Source: Acrasis kona (lineage: Eukaryota > Heterolobosea > Eutetramitea > Acrasida > Acrasidae). Taken from it: a DNA stretch of 23,616 nucleotides. The DNA is taken from positions 1 through 23,616 of the forward strand of contig JAOPGA020000915.1 in the NCBI GenBank assembly GCA_026419775.2. Reading direction: 5' to 3'. The notes beneath the pieces were generated by a model. The model did no database searches. It was not told where the DNA came from and saw only the letters and a list, made by a program, of their open reading frames with translations. This document shows, piece after piece, positions 1 through 9,560 of this stretch (its first letter is position 1; the number at the start of each line of letters is the position of its first letter). A program made the position numbers and the translations under genes.

Positions 1-1130
1 GCCATCACATCGTCTAAGGCACAAGCTCCATTTGTTTGTATGAACGCTACTACTGTGGCGCGATGTCTTTCTGGTAACACTCGTGCGAAATCCTGGATAC
101 TTTGCTTCGACGGAATGTTTAAGGTCTCTACCTGATTCGAAAACATTCTATTAAAATCCGGTATTTTATCCCCTCGGTTGATACTAATGGAGTAGTAGTC
201 ACTCATAAAATGGCCTCGTGATTTGTTTGTGATTAGCTCCGGGATCGCTTGTTTGATTGTTTTCCATGTGGCATCTTTAAACTCTGGGGTCTCTAAAGTT
301 GCCTTCACAATGGAACCTTTACGTGGAGGGCACAGATCTATCAATAATGGTAGATAGTCGGAGTGAGGAACTGTTTTGTTGGCCAAGTAGTCTTGTAGCA
401 ATCCCAAATCATCTACTACGTGGGACTCTCTTATCTTTGGGGCGTCTTCGTAAGATGATTTCCTCTTTCTGTAGTGAACCATCTCCTTATCCGATCGAAT
501 GCTACAGAGCGGATCCACCAATATCTCTAGGTTTTTCTTTTCTAAATATGCGCGAATGTTCCTGATTGCTTCCGCAGCATTTATACGGGCCGTGATCTTG
601 TTGAATCCCACATCTTCGAAAGCTTGCTGTACTGTAGACAGATTTTTTATGTTCACAACTTCCTCTAAAGTGGTGGCCATTGTTACTAGAGCCAATGCTT
701 TTCGCCGATCCGGATCATTAGGTACCATCTCTGACCATTTTTCCAACTCTTCTTTCGTGTGAGGGTCCTCCAATGCTGCTCTTAAAGCTAGCTCCTCTTC
801 GCTAAAAGTTTTGGAGACCTTTCCTTTGATTGGAGTCTTTATTATCGCCTCCCCATCTTCCTCTAATTGCTGGTCTTCCTCTTCTTCTTCTTCCGATACC
901 TCTTTTTCTGACTCATCTTCTACTGATTCTTCTTCAGAATTGGTGTCGGAGGTGACCTTCCTCTTCTTGTTTTCGGATTCCTCCTCGCTAGATTCCGGTT
1001 GCCTAAATAGTTTTGGCTTATAATTTGGGCTTCTCGTCACATCCATCATGTTTAAAGGGTCCTTGATGCTCTGTTTGGTCTTCACCGATTTCTTAGCTCT
1101 CTCTACTTTATCCTCATTTCTCTCGCTCAT
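1..1130 (-). mobile_element. Gag-like ORF of an LTR-type retroelement (partial)
   Basis: An open frame starts at ATG 1130 and runs without a visible break to position 1, so at least 376 codons are present and the rest lies outside the window. Residues 1-60 are basic and mixed. Residues about 45-85 are an acidic run rich in E, D and S. The remainder is helical, with Gag-like features: a tryptophan/phenylalanine-rich stretch, then SIQDFARVLPERHRATVV and an acidic LDDVM segment. This resembles the capsid region of Ty3-like Gag proteins (established family pattern). No protease, RT or integrase is visible because the 3' part is cut off. An LTR could not be identified in the 378 bp before NOL10. 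The alternative is a domesticated Gag-like host gene. The part seen looks whole, which suggests a fairly young copy. Confidence 0.5.
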
Positions 1131-1508
1131 GATAATTATATCCGTACTAAGGTACGATAGGCTTGCTCAAAAAATGTAATAAATATTGGGTAGATAAGGT
1201 AAGTAAATGAACACACGGTAGTGAGCAGTCAATATAATTATTATTATTTTATTTAACAATATCACTTTGATTTTATACTGGTTCCTGCGGATCTGCGGGA
1301 TAACTTGTTCTCCGATCGATCCAATTACGTAACTCTAATAGTTACAACAAGTTGAGGTCATATTGATTGGATTTTTCAATGCTTTGATAAAACGATAAAT
1401 GCGACTTGACTCCTCATGAGTGTGTAATACTTTCACCGTTGTAATTTACTTGATTACAACAAAACTTCAAACAATTCATAGATATTTCACACTCATCAAC
1501 AAGGGGTT
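1131..1508. other. Intergenic spacer between Gag-like ORF and NOL10
   Basis: This 378-bp spacer separates two divergent genes. It is AT-rich and holds no ORF of note. A TATA-like string (TATAAAA on the minus strand, 1271-1277) lies about 140 bp upstream of the Gag-like start and could be its promoter. I found no repeat end or tRNA-like primer site that would define an LTR. The NOL10 promoter must also lie here. Confidence 0.4.
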
Positions 1509-3476
1509 ATGGATGCGAAGAGACTTTTGAGAGAGCTCCAAACAAAGCGAGCAGAAAAGCAAGGCAGAAGGGCGAACCAAAAAAGCAACAAACAGCAACC
1601 ACAACTAAAAACTCAAATCAACACTACAGACAATAACATTGTATCGAGAAACTATGGTATTCAAGTATACGACCTCGAGGGTAAAAAAACGATCGAGCAG
1701 ATGCTTCGTCGCAGCAATTTGAAGAAGAGGTATAATGAGGAAGTCAAAAACTACACCAACCTTATCGACGATCTAGAATTTCCCATAGCTACAAGCTGCG
1801 TCAGACTAACCGGGGATGAGAATCACTTATGGGCCACCGGAACCTACCCACCACAAATTCGCTGCTTCCTGCTGGATCAACTAACAATGAAGTTCAAAAG
1901 ACATTTGGATACAGAAGCTCTTAAAATAGTGCCCCTTACAACCGACTACAAAAAGATTGCAGTTTTAGGAGTAAACAGGACTATCGAAGTACACGCACAG
2001 TGGGGAACGTATGACAAATTCCGCATACCTCGCGAAGGAAGAGACATGACCTATCACGCGCCATCATGTGAACTTTTAATATGTGGAAGTGGAGATGAAC
2101 TTTATCGCTTTGATTTGGAATCAGGATTGTTCAGAAGACCAGTACGATACGCAAGCGGTGCTCTAGCAGCCAACGCAGTTCGCATTAATCCAGTCCATCA
2201 ATTAGTGGCTGTCGGTTGCGAAAATGGATACGTGGAGTGCATCGATCCTCGTGTACAAGAGGTCGTCGGAATTACACATGCGGCAGAACACATTAATGCA
2301 TTTTTAAAGAATGCTGTGACCAAGTATTCATCGACGGTGAATAGATTAGAGTACGATCCTTCCAACGGTATCACAATGGCCATTGGAACTGACGCTGGAC
2401 ACGTTGGAATTTTCGACTTGAGAAAAGATGGATGCATCAATGTCAAGGATCATCAATACGAATCACCAATCATTTCGCTTGCCTTCCACGACTTGACCAA
2501 AAACATTATATCAGCCGACGAGAGAATCGTAAAGATCTGGGACAGAGAGTCTTCTGACGTTCTAGTGAACTTGGAAATGCCAGCACCCATCACTGACTGT
2601 CTAGCCATACCAAACAGCGGAATGGTAATGGTCGCTTCGGAACGTTCCAAAATCAAACCATTCTACATTCCTCTGTTGGGACCAGCACCTAAATGGTGTT
2701 CGTTCGTCGACACTGTGACCGAAGAATTAGACGACATTAAGAAATTCAGCTTGCAGCAAGACTTCAAGTTCTTGACGGTAGATCAGGTTGTTGAGCTTGG
2801 ATTGCAAGAATTGTTCGGAACGGAAATGTTGAGACCTCATTTGCATGGTTACTTTGTCAAGATGAACTTGTACAAGAAAGCTTTGGAGGAGAAGGGTAGA
2901 CCAGAGGAGAATGTTAAAACCGATCAAGTCATGGATGCAAATGCGGATGAAAGGATTTCTACAAATAGAATTGAAAAGGAGTTGGTTGACCAGGTGAAGG
3001 ATAAGGGATACAAGAGCAAAGATGAAAAGATCGAGACGGTGGACGATTCAAGATTCGCATTCTTGTTGAACGATGACGAAGACTTCCAAGTAGATGACAA
3101 GACATTACACAAGAAGAATAGATTAAGAGAGAAACAAATCATGAAGAAGAAGTACGGAGACGAGGTGGATGTTAATGATGAGGAAGAAGATGTTCAAGAC
3201 GAACAATATGATATTCAAAAAGAGTACGAATTGGACGAAGATGAGGATGATGGTTTGAGACCCATTCACTCGGGGTCGGCCTCATTTGTAGGTGGAACAG
3301 GGCTTGACCTAAAGAAGAACAATCAAAATAAAAGTTTTGCTGACCGATTAAATGGAGGTGACGATGAGTCCGAAGAGGAAGAAGGACGGAGCGCTAAAAG
3401 ATTCAAATCTAATAATAATAACAATCAAGGCCAAGATCGCAGACGAGTTGGAGGTTTGTTTAAACGTAGAAAATAA
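1509..3476 (+). CDS. NOL10: Nucleolar protein 10 / Enp2 (90S pre-ribosome WD40 protein)
   Basis: The product is a 655-aa intron-less protein that matches NOL10/Enp2 along its length (human about 688 aa). In yeast Enp2 is part of the 90S pre-ribosome and is needed for 18S rRNA maturation in the nucleolus. Family landmarks visible are GTYPPQIRCFLLDQ, IPREGRDMTYHAPSCELL, KDHQYESPIISLAF, RIVKIWDRES and LGPAPKWCSF, all in the N-terminal beta-propeller. A NUC153 motif (DSRFAFLL...DFQVD) lies at about residues 512-532. A long acidic/basic low-complexity tail ends in GGLFKRRK. The first ~45 residues form an extra basic, glutamine-rich N-terminal extension not present in the human protein. The start ATG 1509 is the first in frame. 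The TAA stop overlaps an AATAAA. The next gene converges with only 23 bp between stop codons. Confidence 0.95.
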   Translation: MDAKRLLRELQTKRAEKQGRRANQKSNKQQPQLKTQINTTDNNIVSRNYGIQVYDLEGKKTIEQMLRRSNLKKRYNEEVKNYTNLIDDLEFPIATSCVRLTGDENHLWATGTYPPQIRCFLLDQLTMKFKRHLDTEALKIVPLTTDYKKIAVLGVNRTIEVHAQWGTYDKFRIPREGRDMTYHAPSCELLICGSGDELYRFDLESGLFRRPVRYASGALAANAVRINPVHQLVAVGCENGYVECIDPRVQEVVGITHAAEHINAFLKNAVTKYSSTVNRLEYDPSNGITMAIGTDAGHVGIFDLRKDGCINVKDHQYESPIISLAFHDLTKNIISADERIVKIWDRESSDVLVNLEMPAPITDCLAIPNSGMVMVASERSKIKPFYIPLLGPAPKWCSFVDTVTEELDDIKKFSLQQDFKFLTVDQVVELGLQELFGTEMLRPHLHGYFVKMNLYKKALEEKGRPEENVKTDQVMDANADERISTNRIEKELVDQVKDKGYKSKDEKIETVDDSRFAFLLNDDEDFQVDDKTLHKKNRLREKQIMKKKYGDEVDVNDEEEDVQDEQYDIQKEYELDEDEDDGLRPIHSGSASFVGGTGLDLKKNNQNKSFADRLNGGDDESEEEEGRSAKRFKSNNNNNQGQDRRRVGGLFKRRK

Positions 3477-3477
3477 A
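3472..3477 (+). terminator. AATAAA overlapping the NOL10 stop codon
   Basis: The hexamer AATAAA spans the TAA stop (3474-3476) of NOL10. If used, it gives a 3' UTR of only a few tens of bases that must run into the convergent gene. Confidence 0.55.
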
Positions 3478-3498
3478 AAAAGATTACATAAATTTTAG

Positions 3499-3504
3499 TT
3501 TATT
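3499..3504 (-). terminator. AATAAA overlapping the stop of the chagasin-like gene
   Basis: On the minus strand AATAAA covers the TAA at 3502-3500. It lies only 21 bp from the opposing NOL10 signal, so the two mRNAs should overlap at their 3' ends. Confidence 0.55.
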
Positions 3505-3799
3505 TGTTCAAAACATTGAAAATGACCCTTCTTTTTTGTAGTTCAACAGTATCGTTGGGTAATCTGTACACAAAAGTGACTGTGGCCTGTCCAGCCCTAA
3601 GACCTCTACAAACAAATGTGGCATTGTGGTTTGGATATTTTACTCCGGGCTGCATACCTGGTTTCAAGGAGACTGAGAGAATATCATTCCTGGAAGATGT
3701 CGCCTCCCAACGATGATTTTCCAATCTAACATCGGCTCTCAAAGGTATCTCTTTATCATGATCAACTCTAAGATCTATCACAGTAAAGATCCTTTTCAT
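3500..3799 (-). CDS. Small Ig-fold protein resembling chagasin (I42 cysteine-protease inhibitor family)
   Basis: This 99-aa ORF begins at a true ATG (3799) and is about the size of chagasin-family inhibitors (roughly 110 aa). Visible similarity is in spacing and beta-strand pattern: EIPLRADVRLENHRWEA, then LKPG, then FVCRGLRAGQATVTFVYRLP, then a final RRVIFNVL strand. In chagasins these positions hold NPTTGxxW, a GxGG loop and an RPW loop that enter the papain-like active site. Here the NPTTG and GxGG motifs are absent and RPW is RLP, so inhibitory activity is doubtful. There is no signal peptide, which suggests a cytosolic protein. The assignment is inference from pattern only; another immunoglobulin-like fold is possible. 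Confidence 0.45.
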   Translation of the reverse strand: MKRIFTVIDLRVDHDKEIPLRADVRLENHRWEATSSRNDILSVSLKPGMQPGVKYPNHNATFVCRGLRAGQATVTFVYRLPNDTVELQKRRVIFNVLNK

Positions 3800-3930
3800 A
3801 TTGTTTTAAATGTTTGATACATCGTGGTGGCACAACAGCCCATTTGCAATGAGGTTTTAGACCTTTTGGTTTTTTCGTACTACATTACAAATAAACATCA
3901 CCCGAAAGTAGTTAACTAGAACAGCATTGA

Positions 3931-3936
3931 TTTATT
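3931..3936 (-). terminator. AATAAA overlapping the QDPR stop codon
   Basis: On the minus strand AATAAA begins at the second base of the TAA stop of QDPR (3937-3935). The layout is like that of NOL10, the chagasin-like gene and the PPR gene. Confidence 0.5.
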
Positions 3937-4634
3937 AGTATTGGTATTCTGTCTTCTTGTTGTTTGTCACAATCTTTACCAAAGATCCACTCTTTGGTCT
4001 GCTTGTGGTTTGGCTAGACCAATCGAAAACTTTATTGGATAAGTCATTCAGAGGGGTCCAGGTATGAGATTGGTCGGCTGGCATGTATTTTCTGTTGTTT
4101 TCTGTATCTAATGTTTGAGGAAGAAGCCCTATTACTGTGGCTCCATTTGGCAGTCCACCACTTGGTTTGGCTAAAGAGAGGATGAGATAATGAATGGCAT
4201 TTTTAGCGATTGCATAACCAATCATATCAGGATTTGGCTCCAACACACCAGCCGCTCCAACTAGTGCTAACAAACCAGATTCATTTAAATGTTTCGATGC
4301 CAAGTGCGATGATAAAACTGCAGGCTGTACACTTGACGTCCACATATCCTCTGTATTTTTTATTACATTCTCATCCTTTATGTTTCCACCAGCCCATCCA
4401 CCGGACGTACAAATGATTGTGTCAAATTTAAAGTCTTTAAACTCACCATCCAAAAATTTTTGCTTGCTCTAACCACTGCGAAGATTTAGGAATTTGGACG
4501 CTATGGAAAGAATCTTTGTTCTGCACCAAATCAACACTTACGGTATTCCAATTGTTTGCTTTGAAAGTGCTCACAATAGATCTCCCCAGAGCACCAGCAC
4601 CACCATAAACCAAAACATGAGGTACTCTTACCAT
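3935..4634 (-). CDS. QDPR: Quinoid dihydropteridine reductase, with one frame slip
   Basis: Two overlapping minus-strand frames together cover the length of dihydropteridine reductase (about 232 aa here, 244 in human). The enzyme is a cytosolic short-chain dehydrogenase that regenerates tetrahydrobiopterin (or tetrahydrofolate-type pterins) using NADH. Seen: the nucleotide-binding motif [11 protein letters not shown] near the N-terminus, the family string SGGWAGGN, the catalytic YxxxK as [28 protein letters not shown], and SGSLVKIVT near the end. The true start is ATG 4634, because the longer frame to 4673 begins with TTG. The frame changes around 4453-4460, inside an AAAAA/TTTTT run, with one base too many. 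There are no GT-AG bounds to make it an intron. I judge it a sequencing error; a fresh mutation is the alternative. It is divergent from DRG1, with 38 bp between start codons. Confidence 0.88.
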
Positions 4635-4672
4635 TTTCTTGTCAACCGACAAACTTTTCACAAAAACAAACA
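4635..4672. promoter_or_regulatory. 38-bp bidirectional promoter/leader between QDPR and DRG1
   Basis: Only 38 bp separate the ATG of QDPR (4634, minus) from the ATG of DRG1 (4673, plus). It is A-rich in the DRG1 direction (ACAAAAACAAACA before the ATG). No TATA box is seen. Either the 5' UTRs are extremely short or the two transcripts start inside each other's coding region. Confidence 0.55.
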
Positions 4673-5779
4673 ATGTCCGTCCTGCAGCAGATCAAGGATA
4701 TCGAGGCCGAAATGGCCAGGACCCAAAAAAACAAGGCCACAAGTTACCATTTAGGTTTACTAAAGGCCAAACTTGCCAGACTCAAGAGAGATGTTATGAC
4801 GCAAGCCACAGGTGGAAAAGGAGGTGGAGCTGGAGAAGGATTCGACGTCACCAAATCAGGTGATGCACGTGTTGGTCTCGTCGGTTTCCCTTCCGTCGGA
4901 AAATCAACTCTTTTGAATAAACTTACAAACACATTCTCTGAGGTGGCCTCATACGAATTCACCACCTTGACTTGTATTCCAGGTGTCATACAATATAAAG
5001 GTGCTAAAATCCAACTCCTGGATTTACCCGGTATCATTGAAGGAGCCAAAGATGGAAAAGGTCGCGGTAGACAAGTCATCTCGACAGCCAGAACTTGTAA
5101 TGTAATTTTGATCGTACTCGATGCCCTCAAGCCAATGACTCACAAGAAGAAGATTGAGTACGAATTGGAAGGATTCGGCATTCGTCTAAACAAACAACCG
5201 CCAAACATTACATTCAAGAGGAAGGATCGTGGTGGCGTCAACATTACATCCACTCAACCGCTCACTCACTTGACCGACGATCTCATCAAAGCCATCTTGA
5301 AGGAATATCGCGTCATGAACGCAGACGTTAGCTTCAGATGCGACGCCACCACCGACGATCTCATCGACGTCGTCGAAGGCAACCGCATCTACATGTCATG
5401 CATCTATGTATTAAACAAGATTGATCAAATCACAATCGAAGAATTGGACCTGATCGATCGCATTCCTCACACGGTGCCCATCAGCGCCCATCACTTGTGG
5501 AACATGGATGGATTGTTGGAAAAGATTTGGGAGTACCTCAACTTGATTCGTCTGTACACCAAGCCAAAGGGTCAATTGGCAGATTTCAGCGACCCGGTGG
5601 TCATCAGAAGAGACAGGAGCAGCATCGAACAGTTCTGCAACCGTATTCACAAGGGCATCATGCCACAATTCAAATATGCATGGGTATGGGGAATCAGCGT
5701 CAAGCATCAACCCATGAAAGTTGGAAAGGATCACATATTAGAAGACGAGGACATTATTCAAATTGTAAAGAAGATTTAA
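4673..5779 (+). CDS. DRG1: Developmentally regulated GTP-binding protein 1 (Obg-family GTPase)
   Basis: The 368-aa product is nearly the same length as human DRG1 (367 aa) and aligns throughout. DRG1 (Rbg1 in yeast) is a cytoplasmic GTPase that binds translating ribosomes with a DFRP partner. In order: an N-terminal helical region ([13 protein letters not shown]), G1 GFPSVGKST at about residues 70-78, a switch with [11 protein letters not shown]3 [18 protein letters not shown] at about 119-136, G4 NKID near 247, G5 SAHH near 270, and a C-terminal TGS domain ending [19 protein letters not shown]. No introns. Codons are more C-ending than in neighbouring genes, which suggests high expression. 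The stop TAA (5777-5779) overlaps the opposing stop of the Rb gene. Confidence 0.97.
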   Translation: MSVLQQIKDIEAEMARTQKNKATSYHLGLLKAKLARLKRDVMTQATGGKGGGAGEGFDVTKSGDARVGLVGFPSVGKSTLLNKLTNTFSEVASYEFTTLTCIPGVIQYKGAKIQLLDLPGIIEGAKDGKGRGRQVISTARTCNVILIVLDALKPMTHKKKIEYELEGFGIRLNKQPPNITFKRKDRGGVNITSTQPLTHLTDDLIKAILKEYRVMNADVSFRCDATTDDLIDVVEGNRIYMSCIYVLNKIDQITIEELDLIDRIPHTVPISAHHLWNMDGLLEKIWEYLNLIRLYTKPKGQLADFSDPVVIRRDRSSIEQFCNRIHKGIMPQFKYAWVWGISVKHQPMKVGKDHILEDEDIIQIVKKI

Positions 5780-8603
5780 TCACTTTCTTCTTCTTCTTCT
5801 TGTCTGTTCAATCGTTGTCTCTTGTCCGGCGATGGTGTGGCTGCCTCTGTGCCAAAGTCTAATGCTCTCTTGACGTTCCTTGATGAAGGACTGTTGATCC
5901 TCTTGATGCTGTGCTGTTCGGAGAAGCTGTATAATTCTTTGGTCCTTGGCGTCATGCTATTTACCATGCCTCCTCCTTGGTGATTACACAGTTCCATCGT
6001 TGTCGTGCTTTGTGCGTGTGGTAAGCTTCCTCTTCTTGATCCTTGCATGGGACTCAACCACAAATTGTTGCTGACCCGTTGTCGGTGTGGACTTGCAATG
6101 TTGTTTTGGATCATGTTGATGGAATTCTGGACGCAAGGCATGTCGGGAATGTTGCTTGGAGAAGTCTTTCCGACTTGTACGTGAATGAAATCCTTAACCT
6201 GAGGTATGAACCCATAATTGTAGAACCTCACAATGTCGCCCGTGTCGCTCTCGTTTTCCACCTGGACCTTGTAGAGTATCTTTCCAATTTCGACGGGACT
6301 CATGCTGCGACCTCCTTCGCACAGGAAGCGATAGTTGCTGATAATGTGTCTGAAGCTGATCTGAATCTTGGCAACCTTACACACTGCGTAGATTCCGCAC
6401 ATGATCATTTGATCCAAGTGTCGGTCGATCATGAGCTTTTGATGTTGTGTGAGCACATGGTAAACAACTCTCCAAATAAACTCCAACTTATCCCGCGTAA
6501 TGTGTTCCGAAAATGCTGCACATAATTCTTGAATGCGCTGCGAAGCCAACCTGAATACTTTTTTGTACAAGTACCTGACCGCAATGCTCTTGCTTTTTGT
6601 GGTAGGGTTGTCTGACTGGTTGTGAACGGTAAAGATTCTTTGCTTCTTTTTTGCGATAGGAGTTCCATTTCCGATCTCAACCGGAGTTTGTATTTGATCC
6701 AATGACTCAAATATTTTGGTGTAGAGTATGGAATCCTTGGTCCAACACAAACTATCGAACAAACGTTCCTCTACGGTCCTGAAATGACGTCGGAAGGCAC
6801 TACCAAACCATGTGGCGTGTTGTACGTAACTTTCTATAATGATGCTGAGCTCAAATGCTTGAAGTTTGAACAGTTTAAGCAGATCAGGAAACGATATCAG
6901 ATCCCTCATGTTAAAAGCGAACAATACCGTCTCCACCGAGCATATAATGTGCGATTTGTGAAAGTTTTCGTTCGTAAGCAACGTCGTAAAGTTCTGTTCC
7001 TTTAATCTCTTTTCTTCGCCCTGCAACATGTCCCTCAGCACACTAAAAAATTAAATGTCATTGTCAAGAGTTGATACATACTTATAATAAATTTTCTTCA
7101 CTAAATCCCTTCGGTGTTGTGATTCTTGGGAAGAGTCGAATGGCACTTGGCCCACAAGCGTATCCAAGCGATGGGTAATCTGTAAAGTCAAATCAGTAGA
7201 GCAGCCTTTGAAGAATCGTATGAGTTCCGCGTCAGGTTCGGGTCGCTACGCAAAGGTTAAAATACATTTTCAAACATTTCTTACTTCATCCCTCATGTTA
7301 CTCTTGACTAGTTGTATGGCTAATATGGTGGCATGTGCAACATTTTTTGGTTTAATGTTATTTTTTGGACTCCTCAACGGACTTAACATGAGGTCGTTGC
7401 TTGGCACACTGTCTCCTAGTCGCGGATTAAGTTGATACACTGGCGCTGATATCATCTTCGATATGGATCCTACCAAGTCCCGCTCTAACAAAAATATTTT
7501 TGCATCAAAATCGTTACACCAACCCTCCTCTTGTTTGGATAATTCCATGTATGATTCTTCTAGTTTCGACAGAGAGGAAGGATCCGTGACAAACTTATCA
7601 AACTCTGCTCCGTCAATCTGCTTTTCGATGCATTCTTGAATAATCACCAAAAAGTGTTCATGTAGTTCTGCTTCTGGTATCTGTGTGAATGTGAGGGCTT
7701 CGTCTGCGCCGTAGCCATAACTCTTTAAGTCTGCTGGTGCATTTTTCCACAGATAGTCCAACCATGCAGTGAACAAATGATACATCACCTCAAAGTCTGA
7801 TGTTTGTATTGTTTTAATCATGTACAAAAAAAAGGTCCAAAAGAACCTCATTAATGTTTTGGCCCCTCTAAAGCTTTTTAATAGCATGAATGAATTTGTA
7901 CTTACGTATCAACAAAACATGTTGAAAAAAAGTTGACAGTTAAATGATAGAAACTATCAAACAAAACTAGTCTCTTTTGGGCTTTTTTAATAAAATAGTT
8001 GAATTTTGTATCCTCAAACATCAAGATGGAGATACATGCATTTAAAAGTTCGAAGAATTCTACCAGGCGTATCATGGCGCCTGATTCAGGATTAATCAAG
8101 GAATTAAGCGGAATTCCATTAGTGTCCAAGTCAAATGCATCTGATAATGTGGAATGAACATTTAAATCATCTTCCAAGTTGCTTCGCGTCGCATCTATCT
8201 TATAGTTGAGCCTACTTGCTAGAAAAATGGTGCATGACCCTAGATAGTTAACTCTATCGCTCTGAATGGTTAGTGTAAATTTTGGCCATAAACTTACGTT
8301 GTTTTCTAGTAGTTGAGAAAGTGTGGAGCACTGCACTACTTTATCGTACAGTGCAAAGGATTTCTGAACAACAAACGCGTCCAAATCAAATGCTTTAGCA
8401 GCACTAGCAATAAAGGCCCTTCCATCATCAATCCCTTCCGCCAGGTTTTTGTGTTGCGAATCGTACGTTCCGTTTTCTTCATTTTGGTTCAAGCTTTCAT
8501 TAGCATTACTTGGTGGTGGGGTACTTGGTCCACTTAAACTAAGCGGTGGTGGACGCACCCTTACTGATGCTTCACCAAAAACTGAATCCCCTTTGTCTCC
8601 CAT
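5776..8603 (-). CDS. RB1: Retinoblastoma-family pocket protein, four exons
   Basis: Splicing three tiny introns (7905-7868, 38 nt; 7284-7246, 39 nt; 7081-7043, 39 nt) gives an unbroken frame of 903 aa. All three start GTAAG or GTATG and end TAG. This is close to the usual size of Rb/p107/p130 (about 930-1100 aa). Rb proteins repress E2F-driven S-phase genes in the nucleus. Exon 1 holds a proline-rich start (GPSTPPPSN) and the Rb N-terminal region. Pocket A starts near KKIYYN and [17 protein letters not shown], continuing with [15 protein letters not shown]. Pocket B starts at [19 protein letters not shown], with [17 protein letters not shown]. The C-terminal part has [17 protein letters not shown] as in animal Rb proteins, and several Ser/Thr-Pro sites ([20 protein letters not shown]) fit for CDK control. 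A bipartite basic stretch (KRALDF...DKRQR) may be an NLS. The start is ATG 8603. The symbol is given for the family, not for orthology to one vertebrate paralogue. Confidence 0.93.
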
Positions 8604-8669
8604 TAGTTGTTGGGATGGTCCTCAACAAACAACAAATATGATCCTTGGAATTACTAAATTGGTTTGAAA

Positions 8670-8681
8670 CCGCGCCAAAAA
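8670..8681 (-). promoter_or_regulatory. E2F-like site upstream of the Rb gene
   Basis: The minus strand reads TTTTTGGCGCGG, containing TTTGGCGC, an exact fit to the E2F/DP consensus TTTSSCGC. It lies about 67 bp upstream of the Rb ATG in a 240-bp spacer. In animals and plants E2F sites are found in Rb-family promoters, giving feedback control; use here is inference. Confidence 0.5.
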
Positions 8682-8689
8682 CGAGGTTC

Positions 8690-8698
8690 TTTTGGCGG
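8690..8698 (+). promoter_or_regulatory. Second E2F-like site, opposite orientation
   Basis: The plus strand reads TTTTGGCGG, one base from the E2F consensus core. It lies 9 bp from the first site in inverted orientation, in the same spacer before the Rb gene. A pair within 30 bp is more suggestive than a single match. Confidence 0.4.
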
Positions 8699-8843
8699 AC
8701 AGACGTTACAAGGAGCAAGGTGACAATCGTAGAAGTTGCATTTGCCACAGCATAGTACAGAAGAAAACAATCAGTATAAAAGACGAATTTACTATTGACA
8801 TTATTCCAGGATATGATTTTGCACAAATACTCTGCTATTGAGC

Positions 8844-9380
8844 TCATGAAGCAGCGTTTTTATTTTTTCTCTCCCACGGTTTCATCTTTGGTGTGGTTTT
8901 TGAACTTTTAACCTTCTCCACAACAGGTTTCAAATCTGTAATTGGTTGTTTATTACCAAGTTCGTCCTCGACAACGATCTTTGGTGTGGGGCAATCTTCT
9001 AAGGTTTCTGTAGGAGCAAGAATGGGTTCAATCTGTTGGTTTTTATGATTATCAGTTGATAGCTTAAGTTGTACAATTTCATCCGAAGCGTTTACATGTA
9101 CATCTTGATCTTCGACTTGAGTTGATTTTTCTTCTGTACAACTATTCGGCAATTTCCGATTATAATATCTTGCAAATATATTTCCGCCAAACACCATCGA
9201 AATTATAAAACATGCAACCCCAGTTAGCGCCCCGGAGAACAAGGACACACAGAAGAACAATATACGATTCGAATTTCTTCTTTTCCTCTCGACTGACCTC
9301 TCTGTTTTCAACCTAGTGATGGCATCAATAAATTGTTGTTCCCTTCTGAACCTGTCAAGATCGAATTCTCCTTCTTTCAT
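8844..9380 (-). CDS. Single-pass membrane protein, function unknown
   Basis: The 178-aa ORF starts at a true ATG (9380). Residues 1-38 are highly charged and helical, with basic residues RKRRNSNR just before one hydrophobic span at about residues 40-66 (FFCVSLFSGALTGVACFIIS). The rest is hydrophilic, with acid and proline-rich parts, ending in a lysine-rich tail (KMKPWERKNKN). The positive-inside rule places the N-terminus in the cytosol and the C-terminal part in a lumen or outside, though the lysine-rich tail argues the other way. I recognise no family. It ends TGA, and 240 bp separate it from the Rb gene downstream on the same strand. Confidence 0.65.
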   Translation of the reverse strand: MKEGEFDLDRFRREQQFIDAITRLKTERSVERKRRNSNRILFFCVSLFSGALTGVACFIISMVFGGNIFARYYNRKLPNSCTEEKSTQVEDQDVHVNASDEIVQLKLSTDNHKNQQIEPILAPTETLEDCPTPKIVVEDELGNKQPITDLKPVVEKVKSSKTTPKMKPWERKNKNAAS

Positions 9381-9430
9381 TACAACGAAGGGTATGCAAA
9401 ACCAAGATTGAGTGGATTTGTGGGTTAAAG

Positions 9431-9468
9431 GTGAGAAAAGCCTTTTATTTTATCGCTAATCCTTGTAG
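9431..9468 (+). other. Candidate 5'-UTR intron (38 nt)
   Basis: GTGAGA at the left and CCTTGTAG at the right, with CGCTAAT as a branch site, match the size and ends of the confirmed introns nearby. No usable ATG lies upstream in frame, so if real it is in the leader of the following small gene. Confidence 0.4.
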
Positions 9469-9560
9469 GAGACACCAGATGGGACACTAGTCATACACAT
9501 CCCACACTTATAAATCTCTCAAACACTGTTCTCAAACAAAAGAAACACGTTCGCGTGGCT

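Noticed and set aside
4635-4673. N-terminal extension of QDPR to 4673
   Set aside because: It starts with TTG and would overlap the DRG1 start. ATG 4634 fits the family.
8572-8847. Minus ORF of 91 codons whose ATG overlaps the TGA of the preceding gene (ATGA)
   Set aside because: The overlap looks operon-like, but the product is unpatterned and runs over the E2F-like promoter sites and into the Rb start. Taken as chance.
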